Notes: generated from the letters alone by a model not told the origin. DNA of 64,000 bases from Lewinellaceae bacterium (GCA_020636275.1 JACJYD010000001.1:248001-312000), one strand, 5' to 3'. Shown: positions 28,171 to 37,191, numbered from the stretch's first letter. Translations and numbers: made by a program.

Positions 28171-28335
28171 ATGACCATAGTCATCAAAAGCTCAACCGAT
28201 AAAGCCACCATTCAGGAGATACTTGGAGGCTTGGTGATACCTAAAAAGTTCGATGCCTTCAAGTATTGCGGTGTGTTCAAGCTGCAGGCCTCCCCCTTGG
28301 AGATTCAAAAAGCTCTGAGGGATGAATGGGAGTAG
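28171..28335 (+). CDS. Small antitoxin-like protein (cassette 10)
   Basis: 54 residues (start TIVIKSSTDKATIQEILGG), overlapping the PIN toxin gene by 14 bp in another frame. Size, order and overlap are those of a short antitoxin of a vapBC-like pair. No DNA-binding domain is obvious, so it may be only the toxin-binding part. Confidence 0.65.
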   Translation: MTIVIKSSTDKATIQEILGGLVIPKKFDAFKYCGVFKLQASPLEIQKALRDEWE

Positions 28336-28693
28336 CCTTGTCATTGACACGAACATAGTCCTGTATCTGTTCAACGGAGACAGGACGGTTGCGTCGTTGC
28401 TCGATGGCCGGAATGTCTACATTTCTTTTATAACAGAGATCGAGTTGCTTGGCTTCCCTGGGATTACGAACGAACAAAAGGCAATCTCCAAGGAATTCAT
28501 AGAAGATTCCGTTGTAATTGACCTGAATGATGCCATAAAAAGGATGACGATTGACCTGAGGGTCAAGTACAATCTTAAAATACCTGATGCGATCATTGCG
28601 GCATCAGCGCTTTACCTGAACCTTCCACTGATTTCGGCAGACAAAGTATTCGAGAAGATATCTGAGCTTCAGTTCGTTAAATATGAACTGTAA
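28322..28693 (+). CDS. vapC: PIN-domain toxin, VapC-like (cassette 10)
   Basis: 123 residues with a complete set of PIN acidic residues: LVIDTNIVLYLF (first Asp), ITEIELLGFPG (Glu), KIPDAIIAASALYLNLPLIS (Asp) and ADKVFEKI (Asp). Ribonuclease toxin, paired with the overlapping 54-residue protein. Confidence 0.85.
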   Translation: MNGSSLVIDTNIVLYLFNGDRTVASLLDGRNVYISFITEIELLGFPGITNEQKAISKEFIEDSVVIDLNDAIKRMTIDLRVKYNLKIPDAIIAASALYLNLPLISADKVFEKISELQFVKYEL

Positions 28694-28699
28694 AACTGG

Positions 28700-28765
28700 A
28701 TAGAACAAAAGCTAGCCGGCAATAGCTCGCAAGAGCTCGCTCCTGCGGCTAGCCAACCGTTCTAT
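28700..28765 (+). repeat. attC 10
   Basis: Bounded by ATAGAAC and GTTCTAT; exact complement of the cassette start GTTCTAT. Outer stem GCTAGCCG / CGGCTAGC. Confidence 0.86.
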
Positions 28766-28835
28766 GGCATAAAAGAACATATATGTAGGTTCGGATTTCA
28801 AAAAAAATGGGATGGCGTAAAACTGACAAGGACAA

Positions 28836-29135
28836 ATGGATTTGAGGAAGAAAAGAATAATGAATAAAGTTTTAGGGGGGATTACCCCTCTACTATTGTT
28901 ATTTCTTTTTGTGTTTGGGAAGGGAATTTACGTATTCACAAAAGATCCAGGAGAAGAAGGATGGGGGTATGTAGCTGCCGTAATGATCTGCTTATTTTCA
29001 TTAGCTCCTCTATTGCTTGACTTGGCCTTGAAAGGGGGAATAAAAGACAGAAAGAAAGTTTTTTTAATTCAACTGCCATTAGCAATACTAATAGTAATAT
29101 TTTATTTAAAATGGGGGTTAATTGGTAAGGTTTGA
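28836..29135 (+). CDS. Small membrane protein (cassette 11)
   Basis: 99 residues with three predicted membrane helices (ITPLLLLFLFVFGKGIYVF; YVAAVMICLFSLAPLLLDLA; VFLIQLPLAILIVIFYL) and basic termini. No recognised family. An alternative start is the ATG at 28860. Confidence 0.6.
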   Translation: MDLRKKRIMNKVLGGITPLLLLFLFVFGKGIYVFTKDPGEEGWGYVAAVMICLFSLAPLLLDLALKGGIKDRKKVFLIQLPLAILIVIFYLKWGLIGKV

Positions 29136-29149
29136 AAAAAAAATACGCC

Positions 29150-29218
29150 ATAGAACTCTGCGCAAAACGGCCATAGCTTCGCATGCGCTCCGCTACGTTG
29201 TTTGCGCCCCCGTTAGCT
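29150..29218 (+). repeat. attC 11
   Basis: Bounded by ATAGAAC and GTTAGCT; exact complement of the cassette start GTTCTAT. Confidence 0.86.
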
Positions 29219-29255
29219 GAAATTAAAAAAATCTTGTGTAGATATAGAAAAGTAA

Positions 29256-29717
29256 ATGGAATTCATTGAAAGTTATGGGGACAGGGATATTAGGCGTGGG
29301 TATGTCCTTGTTGGGATAGCTTTCTTGATACTGTTAATTGCAATGGTTTACGATGCGATTAGAATTGGTGAGCCATATCCAGTAATTATGGAAACAAAGT
29401 TTTCCGGCACCCTAGAGCGCGTTGCTCAACAAAAAAGTCATGTCTATCTCATCCTTGATGGGAAATCGGAGTCTTGGGAGGTAAAAGATTGCTATAACTA
29501 TAACTACAACCCCTCTGGCCTAATGAAATTTTTGAATAAAGGGGACTATTTAGAAAAGCACTATTGTTCAGATACATTATTTATCACAAGAAGGGGTGAA
29601 AAATTTCACTTTTTGATAGGTGACAGCAATTACAACCACCCCGGCAAAACTGAAGAATTTAAACAATATTGGCGTGCCAGAAGGGAAATAGTTACAAAAG
29701 ATAATAAATGCCAATAA
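29256..29717 (+). CDS. Single-pass membrane hypothetical protein (cassette 12)
   Basis: 153 residues: a short cytoplasmic N-terminus, one membrane helix (VLVGIAFLILLIAMVYDAI), then an external domain with two Cys (VKDCYNYNYN, EKHYCSDTLF). Family not recognised. Confidence 0.6.
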   Translation: MEFIESYGDRDIRRGYVLVGIAFLILLIAMVYDAIRIGEPYPVIMETKFSGTLERVAQQKSHVYLILDGKSESWEVKDCYNYNYNPSGLMKFLNKGDYLEKHYCSDTLFITRRGEKFHFLIGDSNYNHPGKTEEFKQYWRARREIVTKDNKCQ

Positions 29718-29724
29718 GAAAAAC

Positions 29725-29793
29725 AGCACACACACCGGCTACAACGTCCAGCCTCGCTAGGCGCTTCGGCCGTCGTGTAGCCCCCCGTTGTAG
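29725..29793 (+). repeat. attC 12 (degenerate left box)
   Basis: AGCACAC ... GTTGTAG with stem GGCTACA / TGTAGCC. The left box matches the expected AGCTAAC at 5 of 7 positions. Confidence 0.7.
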
Positions 29794-29960
29794 CACAATT
29801 TTTTATCTATGGGAGGATTATCAGAAAATTAGGGGGGCTGCTCCAATCATCACGAACTCGATTTTTTAGTAACTTGAGACGTTGAAATCGATTTCGTTTC
29901 GATCGAATCAAGTTACTGTATATTCCGGTCCATCTGACCCCCTCATTCCGGACTTATCTG

Positions 29961-31675
29961 GTTCTTCGTCAATTTTGGTGGTGAGATCAACTTGAGTCCA
30001 TCAGGACCCGTTTTCGCAACAACTCAAAACTGGCTCTGCCATACATTTGACGTTTGATGGTTTTTAGCCGGTTTACCTGCCCCTCCACTTGCCCGTTGCT
30101 CCATTTTACCGTTATTGCTGCTTTGACTGCATCGTAATCCTGGGTTATTCCTACAGCAAATTGTTTCAATGCATTTATTCCGCTTGCCATTACTGATTCC
30201 AACCAGGGGTCGAGCTTAGTTGGTTGGAGATTATCTGTCATAGATTTAAACTGACGGGCCAGCTTTCTGGCTTTACGAGCTTTTGGGCAACGCTTGAAGA
30301 AAGCCTTCAGAAATATCTGTTCTTCGGAAGTCAAGTCCTCCCAGTTTTTTGCGAGAAGCGGGCATACTTTCTTGGTTGGCCATAATTTGACGGCCAAAGT
30401 AGGAGCAGATTGTCTTTGACGGCTGGTGTGAAAAAGTTTGTCTGTCAACCGATAAACGCTGGCCAAAGATCCATTAAAGCCCTGCTCCTTTATTTCATGC
30501 CAAAGCTTCTTACGGCTATTTTCCCCCTCATTCCATCTTTTTCTCAGGTAGTTTTCAAAGCGTAGCGCCGAAGAGGTAGGGGCTTTCCCCGGATATTCCT
30601 CGTACTTCCAGTACCTTCGAACGGTTTGTCCGTGTAAACCCAATTGACGCATTACGCTTTTCTTTGAAGCTCCTTGTCGCTGAAGCTTTTTGACTTCCTG
30701 GAAAAGTGCTTCATATTTCGGCTGCTTGTCTTCAGAACCCACTTTTGGGGTGTCGCTCTTTTTTCCTTCTGGCTGAACCTCTGTTTTTCCTACAGGTTGG
30801 GGCTTTTCTGCCATTTCAGCCTCTGCAATATCCTTGGCTGCTTGCCGCAGTTCTGTATTATTAGAGTCCAGCATCCGCTTGAGAGCATCGCCGAGATTCT
30901 TGAGCAAGTGCCAACGATCAGCAACCTGTAAGGCCTCCGGAGCACCCTCCCTGGCGGCTTGAGCATATCCGGTGGCCCGGTCTCTGCTTATGATCTCTAT
31001 ACCGGGGTGAGCATTTAGCCAGTTCTTCACCGTCTCACTTTCTCTATCCGATAACAGATCTATGGGACATCGTTTTTCCAGATCCACCAATATAGTACCA
31101 TAGTTATGCCCCTTTCGAAATGCCCAGTCATCAATTCCCAATACCCGGGGAGTAGAAAAGGTGGGTTCCGGAAGCCTATATAGAAGTCTCAACATAGTAG
31201 AGGCGCTTACAGGTAGTCCCAAAAACCTGGAGAGCGCAGCTCCGGCATTACCGCCAAGGGCAATTCCAATTTCATTCAGATGCCGGTCCATTCGATTCGT
31301 TCGCCTGCCATACGCTGCAACCGTTTTCCCAAGTCGTTCGGAAAATATTTTCCGGGCGCACCCTTCATTCATGCAATAAAACTTCCGGACCTTCCAGTGG
31401 ATTTTAACGCAATAGCCCGCCCAAGGTAAGTCTGAGATAGACCTGGTATAATTGCTGTGAACCCTGGTTGATGGCGTTTTACATACGGGACAATAGCCAG
31501 TATGGATGGTAGACTGAATCTCAAGAACAAAGGAATCTTCCTCTTGGGCTATTCCATCCAGTTGAATCGGAACCGATTCAGGCAGTAATTCCAGAGGTAT
31601 TGACGTCATATAGGAAAAATACTCCTATATGCTTTTCCTATCTACTTGTCTCACCACCAAAATTGACGAAGAACC
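29961..31675 (-). mobile_element. ISL3-family insertion sequence
   Basis: Inverted terminal repeats of about 27 bp (GTTCTTCGTCAATTTTGG and complement) at 29960-29986 and 31649-31675, flanked by an 8-bp direct repeat CTTATCTG, the expected ISL3 duplication length. It contains one intact transposase gene and is inserted in the left terminal region of the IS21 element. Confidence 0.9.
29987..31609 (-). CDS. tnp: ISL3-family transposase
   Basis: 540 residues. The N-terminal zinc finger of ISL3 transposases is visible (HTGYCPVCKTPSTRVHSNY and FYCMNEGCARKIF), followed by a helix-turn-helix region and the DDE catalytic domain (VLGIDDWAFRKGHNYGTI; then DRATGYAQAAREGAPEALQV and ADRWHLLKNL). The frame is complete and starts just inside the right terminal repeat, so the element could be active. 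It catalyses cut-and-paste transposition of the surrounding element. Confidence 0.92.
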   Translation of the reverse strand: MTSIPLELLPESVPIQLDGIAQEEDSFVLEIQSTIHTGYCPVCKTPSTRVHSNYTRSISDLPWAGYCVKIHWKVRKFYCMNEGCARKIFSERLGKTVAAYGRRTNRMDRHLNEIGIALGGNAGAALSRFLGLPVSASTMLRLLYRLPEPTFSTPRVLGIDDWAFRKGHNYGTILVDLEKRCPIDLLSDRESETVKNWLNAHPGIEIISRDRATGYAQAAREGAPEALQVADRWHLLKNLGDALKRMLDSNNTELRQAAKDIAEAEMAEKPQPVGKTEVQPEGKKSDTPKVGSEDKQPKYEALFQEVKKLQRQGASKKSVMRQLGLHGQTVRRYWKYEEYPGKAPTSSALRFENYLRKRWNEGENSRKKLWHEIKEQGFNGSLASVYRLTDKLFHTSRQRQSAPTLAVKLWPTKKVCPLLAKNWEDLTSEEQIFLKAFFKRCPKARKARKLARQFKSMTDNLQPTKLDPWLESVMASGINALKQFAVGITQDYDAVKAAITVKWSNGQVEGQVNRLKTIKRQMYGRASFELLRKRVLMDSS

Positions 31676-31807
31676 CTTATCTGACCCCCCTATTCCGGAC
31701 CTTTGACCCCCCTGAATGTTAATAACATTCCGGAGGTTTGACCCCCCCCCGGAAAAAGTGGATTCATACGGAAAGAATAGCCATAATGATCCAAAAATGG
31801 ATCGATC

Positions 31808-33370
31808 ATGGCGAAACGAAAACGTATGGATCAGATCAAAGCCGTTATCCGCAACTACTTGTCAAGCGGATCGATCAAAGCCACTGCCCGACAGCTGAAG
31901 ATGTCGAAGAACACAGTGCGGGAGTATGTTCGTCGGGCTGAAGCCTATGCTGGAGGCTTGTCCGGGATTTTGGATCTGGACGAGCCTGCGCTGGAAAAGA
32001 TCTTCTACGGCCCGGAAGCCCGATTATCAGACACGCGCTTAGCCGCCTTCGAGCAACGGGCCGGTGAGTGGCTCAAAGAACTCCGGCGTCCGGGTGTCAC
32101 TCGCCAAATACTGTGGGAAGAGTATCGTGCCACCCATCCTGAAGGCTATGGGTATAGCCAGTTTTGTGAACACTTCCGCCGGTATGCCGCCCGTCTGGAC
32201 CTGACTTTGGCTCTGGAACACAAGCCCGGGGAAGTGCTCATGGTGGATTTTGCCGGCAAAAGGCTGCACTGGGTTGATCCGGAAAGCGGCGAAGTCCATG
32301 ACTGCGAAGTGCTTGTCGCTGTTTTTCCTTTCTCTCAATACTGTTTTTGCATCGCTTTGCCTTCACAGCGCCTGGCAGATTTTATCGAAGGGCTGAATCA
32401 AGCTCTGTTGTTTTTTGGATGTCTTCCTCTGATACTGCTCTCGGATAACCTCAAGGCCTACGTCAGCAGAGCAGATCGCTACGAACCAACCTTCACGCAG
32501 TTGTGCGAACAATTGGGCGCGCACTACCAGATCGAACTGCAAGCTACCCGGGTGGCCAAGCCCAAGGATAAAGCCAGCGTGGAAAATGCCGTTACTCAGG
32601 TTTACCGCCGCATTTACGCACCGCTGCGCAATGAGATCTTCCATAGTCCCCAAGCCCTCAACGAGGCTATTATCAGGCAGGTTCATGTGCTCAATGAGCA
32701 GCCCTATCAAAAGAAGCCCGGGTCGAGAAAGTCCCTGTTCATCGAGTATGAACTACCCCGGATGCGTCCCTTACCGGCGGATCTGTTCGAGATCAAAAAG
32801 ATCGCCAAAGCCAAAGTACAGCGCAATTATCATGTGTTCCTGGGCGAAGAGAAGAACTTCTACTCCGTGCCCTGGCAGTTTGTGGGCAAGCAGGTCGAGG
32901 TCCTTTACACGAGCAAAAACGTGGAGGTCTACCTGGACCAAAAACGCATCGCCACTCATCAGCGCCTGTTCCCCGGCTCGGGAGGATATCGCTACCAGAC
33001 CCGCGAAGAGCATATGCCCAAACAGCATCAGGAATGGAAAAAGACGCAAGGGTACGATGCAGCCTACTTCCTCCGGGAAGCCGGCAAGATTGGCCCGGCT
33101 ACCCAATGGGCCGTCCAGCAGGTGCTTCTCGGACGCATCCAGGAATCGCAAGCCTATAACTCCTGTAAAGGGATCTTGCACCTGGCTAAAAAGTATTCTC
33201 CTCAGCGCCTCGAACTGGCGGCCCAACGCTGTCAGGCTTCCGCAAAAGCCACCTACGGCATGCTCAAGCGAATCCTTCAGCTCAAACTTGACCAGCAGCC
33301 TGATGAACCTCCTGTACAACTCAGTCTTGGGCTGCACGAAAACATCCGCGGCCCGGAATATTATCACTAA
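31808..33370 (+). CDS. istA: IS21 transposase IstA
   Basis: 520 residues: an N-terminal helix-turn-helix (GSIKATARQLKMSKNTVREY), then an rve-type DDE integrase core (EVLMVDFAGKRLHWVDPESG; LLSDNLKAYVSRADRYEPTF; a Glu in KDKASVENAV) and a C-terminal beta domain. Complete. It works with the IstB ATPase encoded 29 bp downstream. Confidence 0.93.
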   Translation: MAKRKRMDQIKAVIRNYLSSGSIKATARQLKMSKNTVREYVRRAEAYAGGLSGILDLDEPALEKIFYGPEARLSDTRLAAFEQRAGEWLKELRRPGVTRQILWEEYRATHPEGYGYSQFCEHFRRYAARLDLTLALEHKPGEVLMVDFAGKRLHWVDPESGEVHDCEVLVAVFPFSQYCFCIALPSQRLADFIEGLNQALLFFGCLPLILLSDNLKAYVSRADRYEPTFTQLCEQLGAHYQIELQATRVAKPKDKASVENAVTQVYRRIYAPLRNEIFHSPQALNEAIIRQVHVLNEQPYQKKPGSRKSLFIEYELPRMRPLPADLFEIKKIAKAKVQRNYHVFLGEEKNFYSVPWQFVGKQVEVLYTSKNVEVYLDQKRIATHQRLFPGSGGYRYQTREEHMPKQHQEWKKTQGYDAAYFLREAGKIGPATQWAVQQVLLGRIQESQAYNSCKGILHLAKKYSPQRLELAAQRCQASAKATYGMLKRILQLKLDQQPDEPPVQLSLGLHENIRGPEYYH

Positions 33371-33399
33371 CTCCCTGCCGTTCACATAACTCAATCACG

Positions 33400-34134
33400 A
33401 TGAAAAACGAATCCTTACAAAGCATGAAACGCCTCAAACTGGCCGGAATGGCCTCGGCTTACCAGGCTGTGCTCAATCTGCCAGCCAACCAGCATCCTGC
33501 AGCTCATGAGTTGATCGCCACCTTGCTGGATGCCGAAGTTCAGCATCGGTCTCTTCAAAAAACTCAGATGTTCCTTCGTCTGAGCAAATTGCGCTACCAA
33601 GCCACCCTGTCTGATATCGAATGCTCCGAGGCCCGTAACCTCCGTCCCGAAACACTTGCCTTCCTGGCTCAGGAATCATACCTGCAACGGGCAGAAAATA
33701 TCCTCATCACCGGCCCTACCGGGTGTGGTAAATCCTTCCTCGCCTGCGCACTGGGCCATCAGGCCTGCGTGCTCGGATACCGCACCCTCTACTTCAACCT
33801 CAGTCGTCTGACCGAGCAAATTGCCCTGGCCAGAACCGATGGCACTTACGTCAAATGGCTTAATCGCATGGGTAAAGCACAACTCATCATCCTGGACGAT
33901 ATGGGATTGCAACCCATCACCCAGCAGGTCAAACTCGCCCTGCTCCAGATCCTGGAAGACCGCTACGAAACTGCTTCCATCATTATTTGTTCTCAACTCC
34001 CCGTACCCATGTGGTATGAATACTTCGCAGAACCCACCCTGGCCGATGCCATCCTTGATCGCATCATCCCCAGGGCCCATCGTATAGAATTGAAAGGAAA
34101 TAGTCGCAGAAAAAACGTAAAACAGTTATCTTAA
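33400..34134 (+). CDS. istB: IS21 helper ATPase IstB
   Basis: 244 residues, AAA+ ATPase of the DnaC/IstB family with Walker A GPTGCGKS (about residue 106) and Walker B LIILDDMG. IstB assembles on target DNA and activates IstA. Complete. Confidence 0.93.
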   Translation: MKNESLQSMKRLKLAGMASAYQAVLNLPANQHPAAHELIATLLDAEVQHRSLQKTQMFLRLSKLRYQATLSDIECSEARNLRPETLAFLAQESYLQRAENILITGPTGCGKSFLACALGHQACVLGYRTLYFNLSRLTEQIALARTDGTYVKWLNRMGKAQLIILDDMGLQPITQQVKLALLQILEDRYETASIIICSQLPVPMWYEYFAEPTLADAILDRIIPRAHRIELKGNSRRKNVKQLS

Positions 34135-34333
34135 CCTTTGAAAATCCGTTGTTATCCACAGGGGGGTCAGATACTCCGGAATTTACATTACTAAAAAAAC
34201 AGGAAAAAACTGCGTAAAGACAGATCTTTTAACATCAATTTTTTCCATTTCGACTTCTTGATGACTGGGACGCTGTAGTTCCCCCCAATTATCTGAAAGG
34301 AAGGTGGTCTTTACAACGCAAAGAAAAAACTAT

Positions 34334-35033
34334 GTACAATCGAGTAGGGAGAGGTGAGCCATAAAGCCCACCCCAGCCCTCTCACACCACCGTACGTACC
34401 GGTCTGGTATACGGCGGTTCGCCAAACAGCCAAACCGCTCTTTTCACCGGATTGACCTTGCCCTTTTCTTTCCCAGTCGATGACGAACGTACAGGAATCG
34501 GTCACCTAATTGTCCGTCGTGGTCTCGGATTTACTTCGAGCTGTTTGACGTTCAGCCCTTCAGGCTACCCTCTCACCTCCCGCCTACTACCAACACGGGG
34601 TTCGTTGGAGAGGTGGTTTGGCTCCCTACTATGGCTTCTGCTGACTTCTTGGCTTCTAGCAAAACGAAGCTAGACCAAGATCTCCCCGGGTAATGACATC
34701 CGCTTTCCGCTGATTCCCGCCACATCTACCAGATCAGGATTGTTGCCTACGCGCTTTGACATGTTGTGCTGCCTTACGCTCCTAATCCAGCCTCCTTATG
34801 TGGTTCCTGTTCGTCGGTACCAGCTTTTGCAGTCCGGCTTCCTTCAGACTCCCGATCACTCGGGACGCCTTTGCCGTTTGCTAATGGGCTTCGGCAACTT
34901 GCCCATAAGGGACTTTCACCCTCTAGAAAAATTCGGTATCTTTATACCGATTCGGATGCCCATGCCGGGCACACACAATATCTAAACAAAATGCTCGCTT
35001 ACACTCGCACTTCGTTTAGACCTATCGTTAGGT
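34334..35033 (+). repeat. attC 13, split by a group II intron
   Basis: Left box GTAC|AAT is interrupted after its fourth base by the intron (34338-34976). The right part has stem TCTAAAC / GTTTAGA and ends GTTAGGT at 35027-35033. The left box is a degenerate match to the expected CTACAAC. Confidence 0.7.
34338..34976 (-). mobile_element. ORF-less group IIC-like intron, copy 1
   Basis: On the - strand the element starts GTGTGTGCCCGG (5' consensus GUGYG) and ends near CTCGATT. Close to the 3' end (34385-34420) is a domain V-like hairpin: CGC triad before CGTATAC, a G-U wobble in the paired GUG, a 2-nt CG bulge and a short loop; CGC is the triad known from class C introns. A domain VI-like hairpin follows. 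No reverse transcriptase gene is present, so mobility would need one in trans. Copy 2 at 38883 is identical over 639 bp. The + strand open frames in it are spurious. Confidence 0.78.
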
Positions 35034-35056
35034 GGAATTAGAAGGAAAATAAAAAA

Positions 35057-35380
35057 ATGAGAATCCTATTTGTCTGCACTGTTAACAAATACCGAAGTAA
35101 AACTGCAGAAAAAGTATTCGGGGATTACGAACAATACGAAACGAAATCTGCTGGGATAGACAAAGAGGCTGTTGTTCAACTTAATCAGGAATTATTGGAT
35201 TGGGCAGACTTAATCGTAGTAATGGAAAAAAGGCATAGGAATTGGCTTGGAAAGAAGTTTAGAGAAGCGTACAAAACTAAACCTGTGAAATGTCTTGAAA
35301 TACCTGATGAATATGACTACATGCAACCTGAGCTGGTTAGCGAATTAAAGCAGAAAATGAGTAAGTATATAAAAGTATAA
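35057..35380 (+). CDS. Low-molecular-weight protein tyrosine phosphatase-like protein (cassette 14)
   Basis: 107 residues with the phosphate-binding loop C7-TVNKY-R13-S at the N-terminus (RILFVCTVNKYRSKTAE). That is the C-X5-R signature of LMW-PTP and arsenate reductase folds. It has LDWADLIVVMEKRHRNWL and an IPDEYDYM segment where the catalytic DP would be; the exact DP is absent. It is shorter than standard LMW-PTPs (about 150) but matches a known small subgroup. Confidence 0.75.
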   Translation: MRILFVCTVNKYRSKTAEKVFGDYEQYETKSAGIDKEAVVQLNQELLDWADLIVVMEKRHRNWLGKKFREAYKTKPVKCLEIPDEYDYMQPELVSELKQKMSKYIKV

Positions 35381-35384
35381 CTCC

Positions 35385-35452
35385 ACCTAACTTTGTACAC
35401 ACTTCCATAGCTACGCATTCGCTTCGCTCCGTCGTGTGTACCCCCGTTAGGC
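35385..35452 (+). repeat. attC 14
   Basis: Bounded by ACCTAAC and GTTAGGC; exact complement of the cassette start GTTAGGT. Confidence 0.88.
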
Positions 35453-35463
35453 ACCATAAATAG

Positions 35464-36159
35464 ATGAAGAAATTTGCCCTACAGTTGATAATACTTCTCT
35501 GGTCATTACCTATAGCTGGGCAAGGTGATTCGTTGTTCATTCAAATCAATAAGGCTGATTTTAATGAATGTGATCCATTCGATTTTCTAAGGTTCAAAAT
35601 AAATGTAACAAACCAGGGTTTTGGCAATCTTGGAGAAATATTTGAATTTCCTGCTTCTCATAGTGCAGAAGTTTTTTGTAAAGGATGGTTGGTTATTACC
35701 AATGATTCTTCGTCAGTTAGGCTCCCTGTTAGTAATGGAGATGATTATATAGAGATGTCAGCCAAATTTTTGTCAGGTCTAGATTCCGTTGTTATTGACC
35801 GGATTGACTTTTGGGAGCATTGTCAAACTGACACTATCCTTGGATGGAAGCAGTTTTTCATAGATTGTGATACCTGTCATTCTGTGAAGGAGAATTTTGT
35901 AAGAGGGGAAAGGATTAATCGAAAGGTAAGACCTCGCTGTAAGGATAAAATGCCTCAGATCTATATGATTACAATAAATGGAAAAGAGTATCAGATCTTA
36001 AAGGGGGTGAGATCTTTTGGCAAGATAGCTTCATCCTTCAATGGCCGAAAAACTATTAGCAGACTAAGGTTCTGGGACTCATTCCGAGGAAAGAGTTTGA
36101 AGTTTTGGGGAGATGCAATTACTACCAATTGGGGCTGCATATATTTAATAGAAATGTAA
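35464..36159 (+). CDS. Secreted cassette protein, unknown function (cassette 15)
   Basis: 231 residues with a signal peptide (FALQLIILLWSLPIAGQG). The mature part has beta-rich character in the first half (FLRFKINVTNQGFGNLGEIF, resembling a CARDB/Ig-like fold), a Cys pair (IDCDTCHSVKE) and a basic C-terminal half. No firm family. Confidence 0.62.
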   Translation: MKKFALQLIILLWSLPIAGQGDSLFIQINKADFNECDPFDFLRFKINVTNQGFGNLGEIFEFPASHSAEVFCKGWLVITNDSSSVRLPVSNGDDYIEMSAKFLSGLDSVVIDRIDFWEHCQTDTILGWKQFFIDCDTCHSVKENFVRGERINRKVRPRCKDKMPQIYMITINGKEYQILKGVRSFGKIASSFNGRKTISRLRFWDSFRGKSLKFWGDAITTNWGCIYLIEM

Positions 36160-36165
36160 TACGGT

Positions 36166-36232
36166 GCCTAACTATGTGCACTACGCCAATGCGGGCTAAT
36201 CGCCTCGCAAAGCGTGTGCACCCCCGTTATGC
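36166..36232 (+). repeat. attC 15
   Basis: Bounded by GCCTAAC and GTTATGC; exact complement of the cassette start GTTAGGC. Confidence 0.88.
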
Positions 36233-36249
36233 ATTAGCAAAAAAAGAAA

Positions 36250-37029
36250 ATGAATCGACTAACACTTTTCATCCCTTTGCTTTTGGCCAATTTTTTGTTT
36301 GCCCAGCCAAATGATGAATTCTTGACTGAATTCTTGTTCGGAAATGAGCTAAAGCTTCAAAATGAACTTGGGAAATATAATCAATTTGACTTCAGTGGAT
36401 TGTGGACAAAAACAGAGAATTATTTAATATTTGGAGTTATTGGGCAAGATCATCAACGGATTAGAATGAAGTTGATTTCTGTTGAAAAGAGTCCAATAAA
36501 CGAAAATGTATATTTTGTTTATGGCAAATCCAAAGTAAAGGAGATTATCTGTGATTTTAAGGGGGTAATAACGCTTTCCCAGATAAGGGAAACCAAAGAA
36601 TTGCAATATGGGATAGACGATGAATATGCTGATAAGGGAGTGAAATCACAGGGGGTTTTGATGGCAAACTATGTATTTTGGGAAAGTTTTGATCAAGCAC
36701 ATAGTGGGATTTTCCAGGGAATACTTTACTCAAAATGGTATTTGAATTCTGACAGCAACATCAAATACGATGATATTCTTCAGTTTGCAGATGGGTACTC
36801 AAATAATGCATTTATTGGAACTTGGAAGAGTTATTCAACGGGTATAGAGAAGATTTGCAATTGGGCTGACTTTCGAGTGCCCATGGCTAATTCTGACTTT
36901 GATATTGGAGTTGGTGATTTTGCCCCAAGTGAGAAATACTGGGACAAAGGTTGGGAGACTTACCTGAGAGCATGGTCGTTAGGAGATAAGAAGGCTGAGA
37001 GTGAAGAGTTCAAAATTTGGTGGCAATGA
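36250..37029 (+). CDS. Secreted cassette protein, unknown function (cassette 16)
   Basis: 259 residues with a signal peptide (LTLFIPLLLANFLFAQ). The mature domain is aromatic-rich and repeats short beta motifs (YNQFDFSGLWTKTENYLIFG; FIGTWKSYSTGIEKICNWAD). No recognised domain. Confidence 0.62.
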   Translation: MNRLTLFIPLLLANFLFAQPNDEFLTEFLFGNELKLQNELGKYNQFDFSGLWTKTENYLIFGVIGQDHQRIRMKLISVEKSPINENVYFVYGKSKVKEIICDFKGVITLSQIRETKELQYGIDDEYADKGVKSQGVLMANYVFWESFDQAHSGIFQGILYSKWYLNSDSNIKYDDILQFADGYSNNAFIGTWKSYSTGIEKICNWADFRVPMANSDFDIGVGDFAPSEKYWDKGWETYLRAWSLGDKKAESEEFKIWWQ

Positions 37030-37037
37030 ATACCAAT

Positions 37038-37104
37038 GCATAACTTTGTTCACAACGCCAATGCGGGCTAGGCGCCTCGCAAAGCGTGTGCACCCCCGTT
37101 CTAT
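37038..37104 (+). repeat. attC 16
   Basis: Bounded by GCATAAC and GTTCTAT; exact complement of the cassette start GTTATGC. Confidence 0.88.
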
Positions 37105-37170
37105 GCCATATAAGAGATTGGAATAACCATGAATCCGTTCTATCTGAACTGAAAACCCATCTAAAAGCGT

Positions 37171-37178
37171 TATATTTG
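37171..37178 (+). promoter_or_regulatory. Bacteroidota -7 box upstream of the cassette 17 TA pair
   Basis: TATATTTG fits TAnnTTTG 14 bp before the antitoxin ATG, implying a very short leader and a cassette-borne promoter. A convincing -33 TTTG is not visible. Confidence 0.4.
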
Positions 37179-37191
37179 GTAAAACTCAGCC

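Larger units (their letters stand above)
29917..34188 (+). mobile_element. IS21-family element with nested ISL3 element
   Basis: Ends TGTATATTCCGG (left) and CCGGAATTTACA (right) are inverted repeats, flanked by a 4-bp target duplication TTAC. The left end has several internal copies of the TTTGACCCCCC / ATTCCGG terminal motif, as usual for IS21 transposase binding. istA (31808) and istB (33400) are intact; an ISL3 element interrupts the left end. Confidence 0.88.
29794..34333 (+). other. Cassette 13, gene-less remnant split by insertion sequences
   Basis: Between attC 12 and attC 13 only about 270 bp of cassette DNA remain outside the IS elements (29794-29916 and 34189-34333). No supported gene is present in it. 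The IS21 insertion has probably destroyed or displaced the original content. Confidence 0.6.

Noticed and set aside
34452..35041. Open reading frames on the + strand of the two 639-bp repeats as conserved proteins
   Set aside because: They are antisense to the structured intron RNA, lack start signals, and their conservation is explained by the intron.
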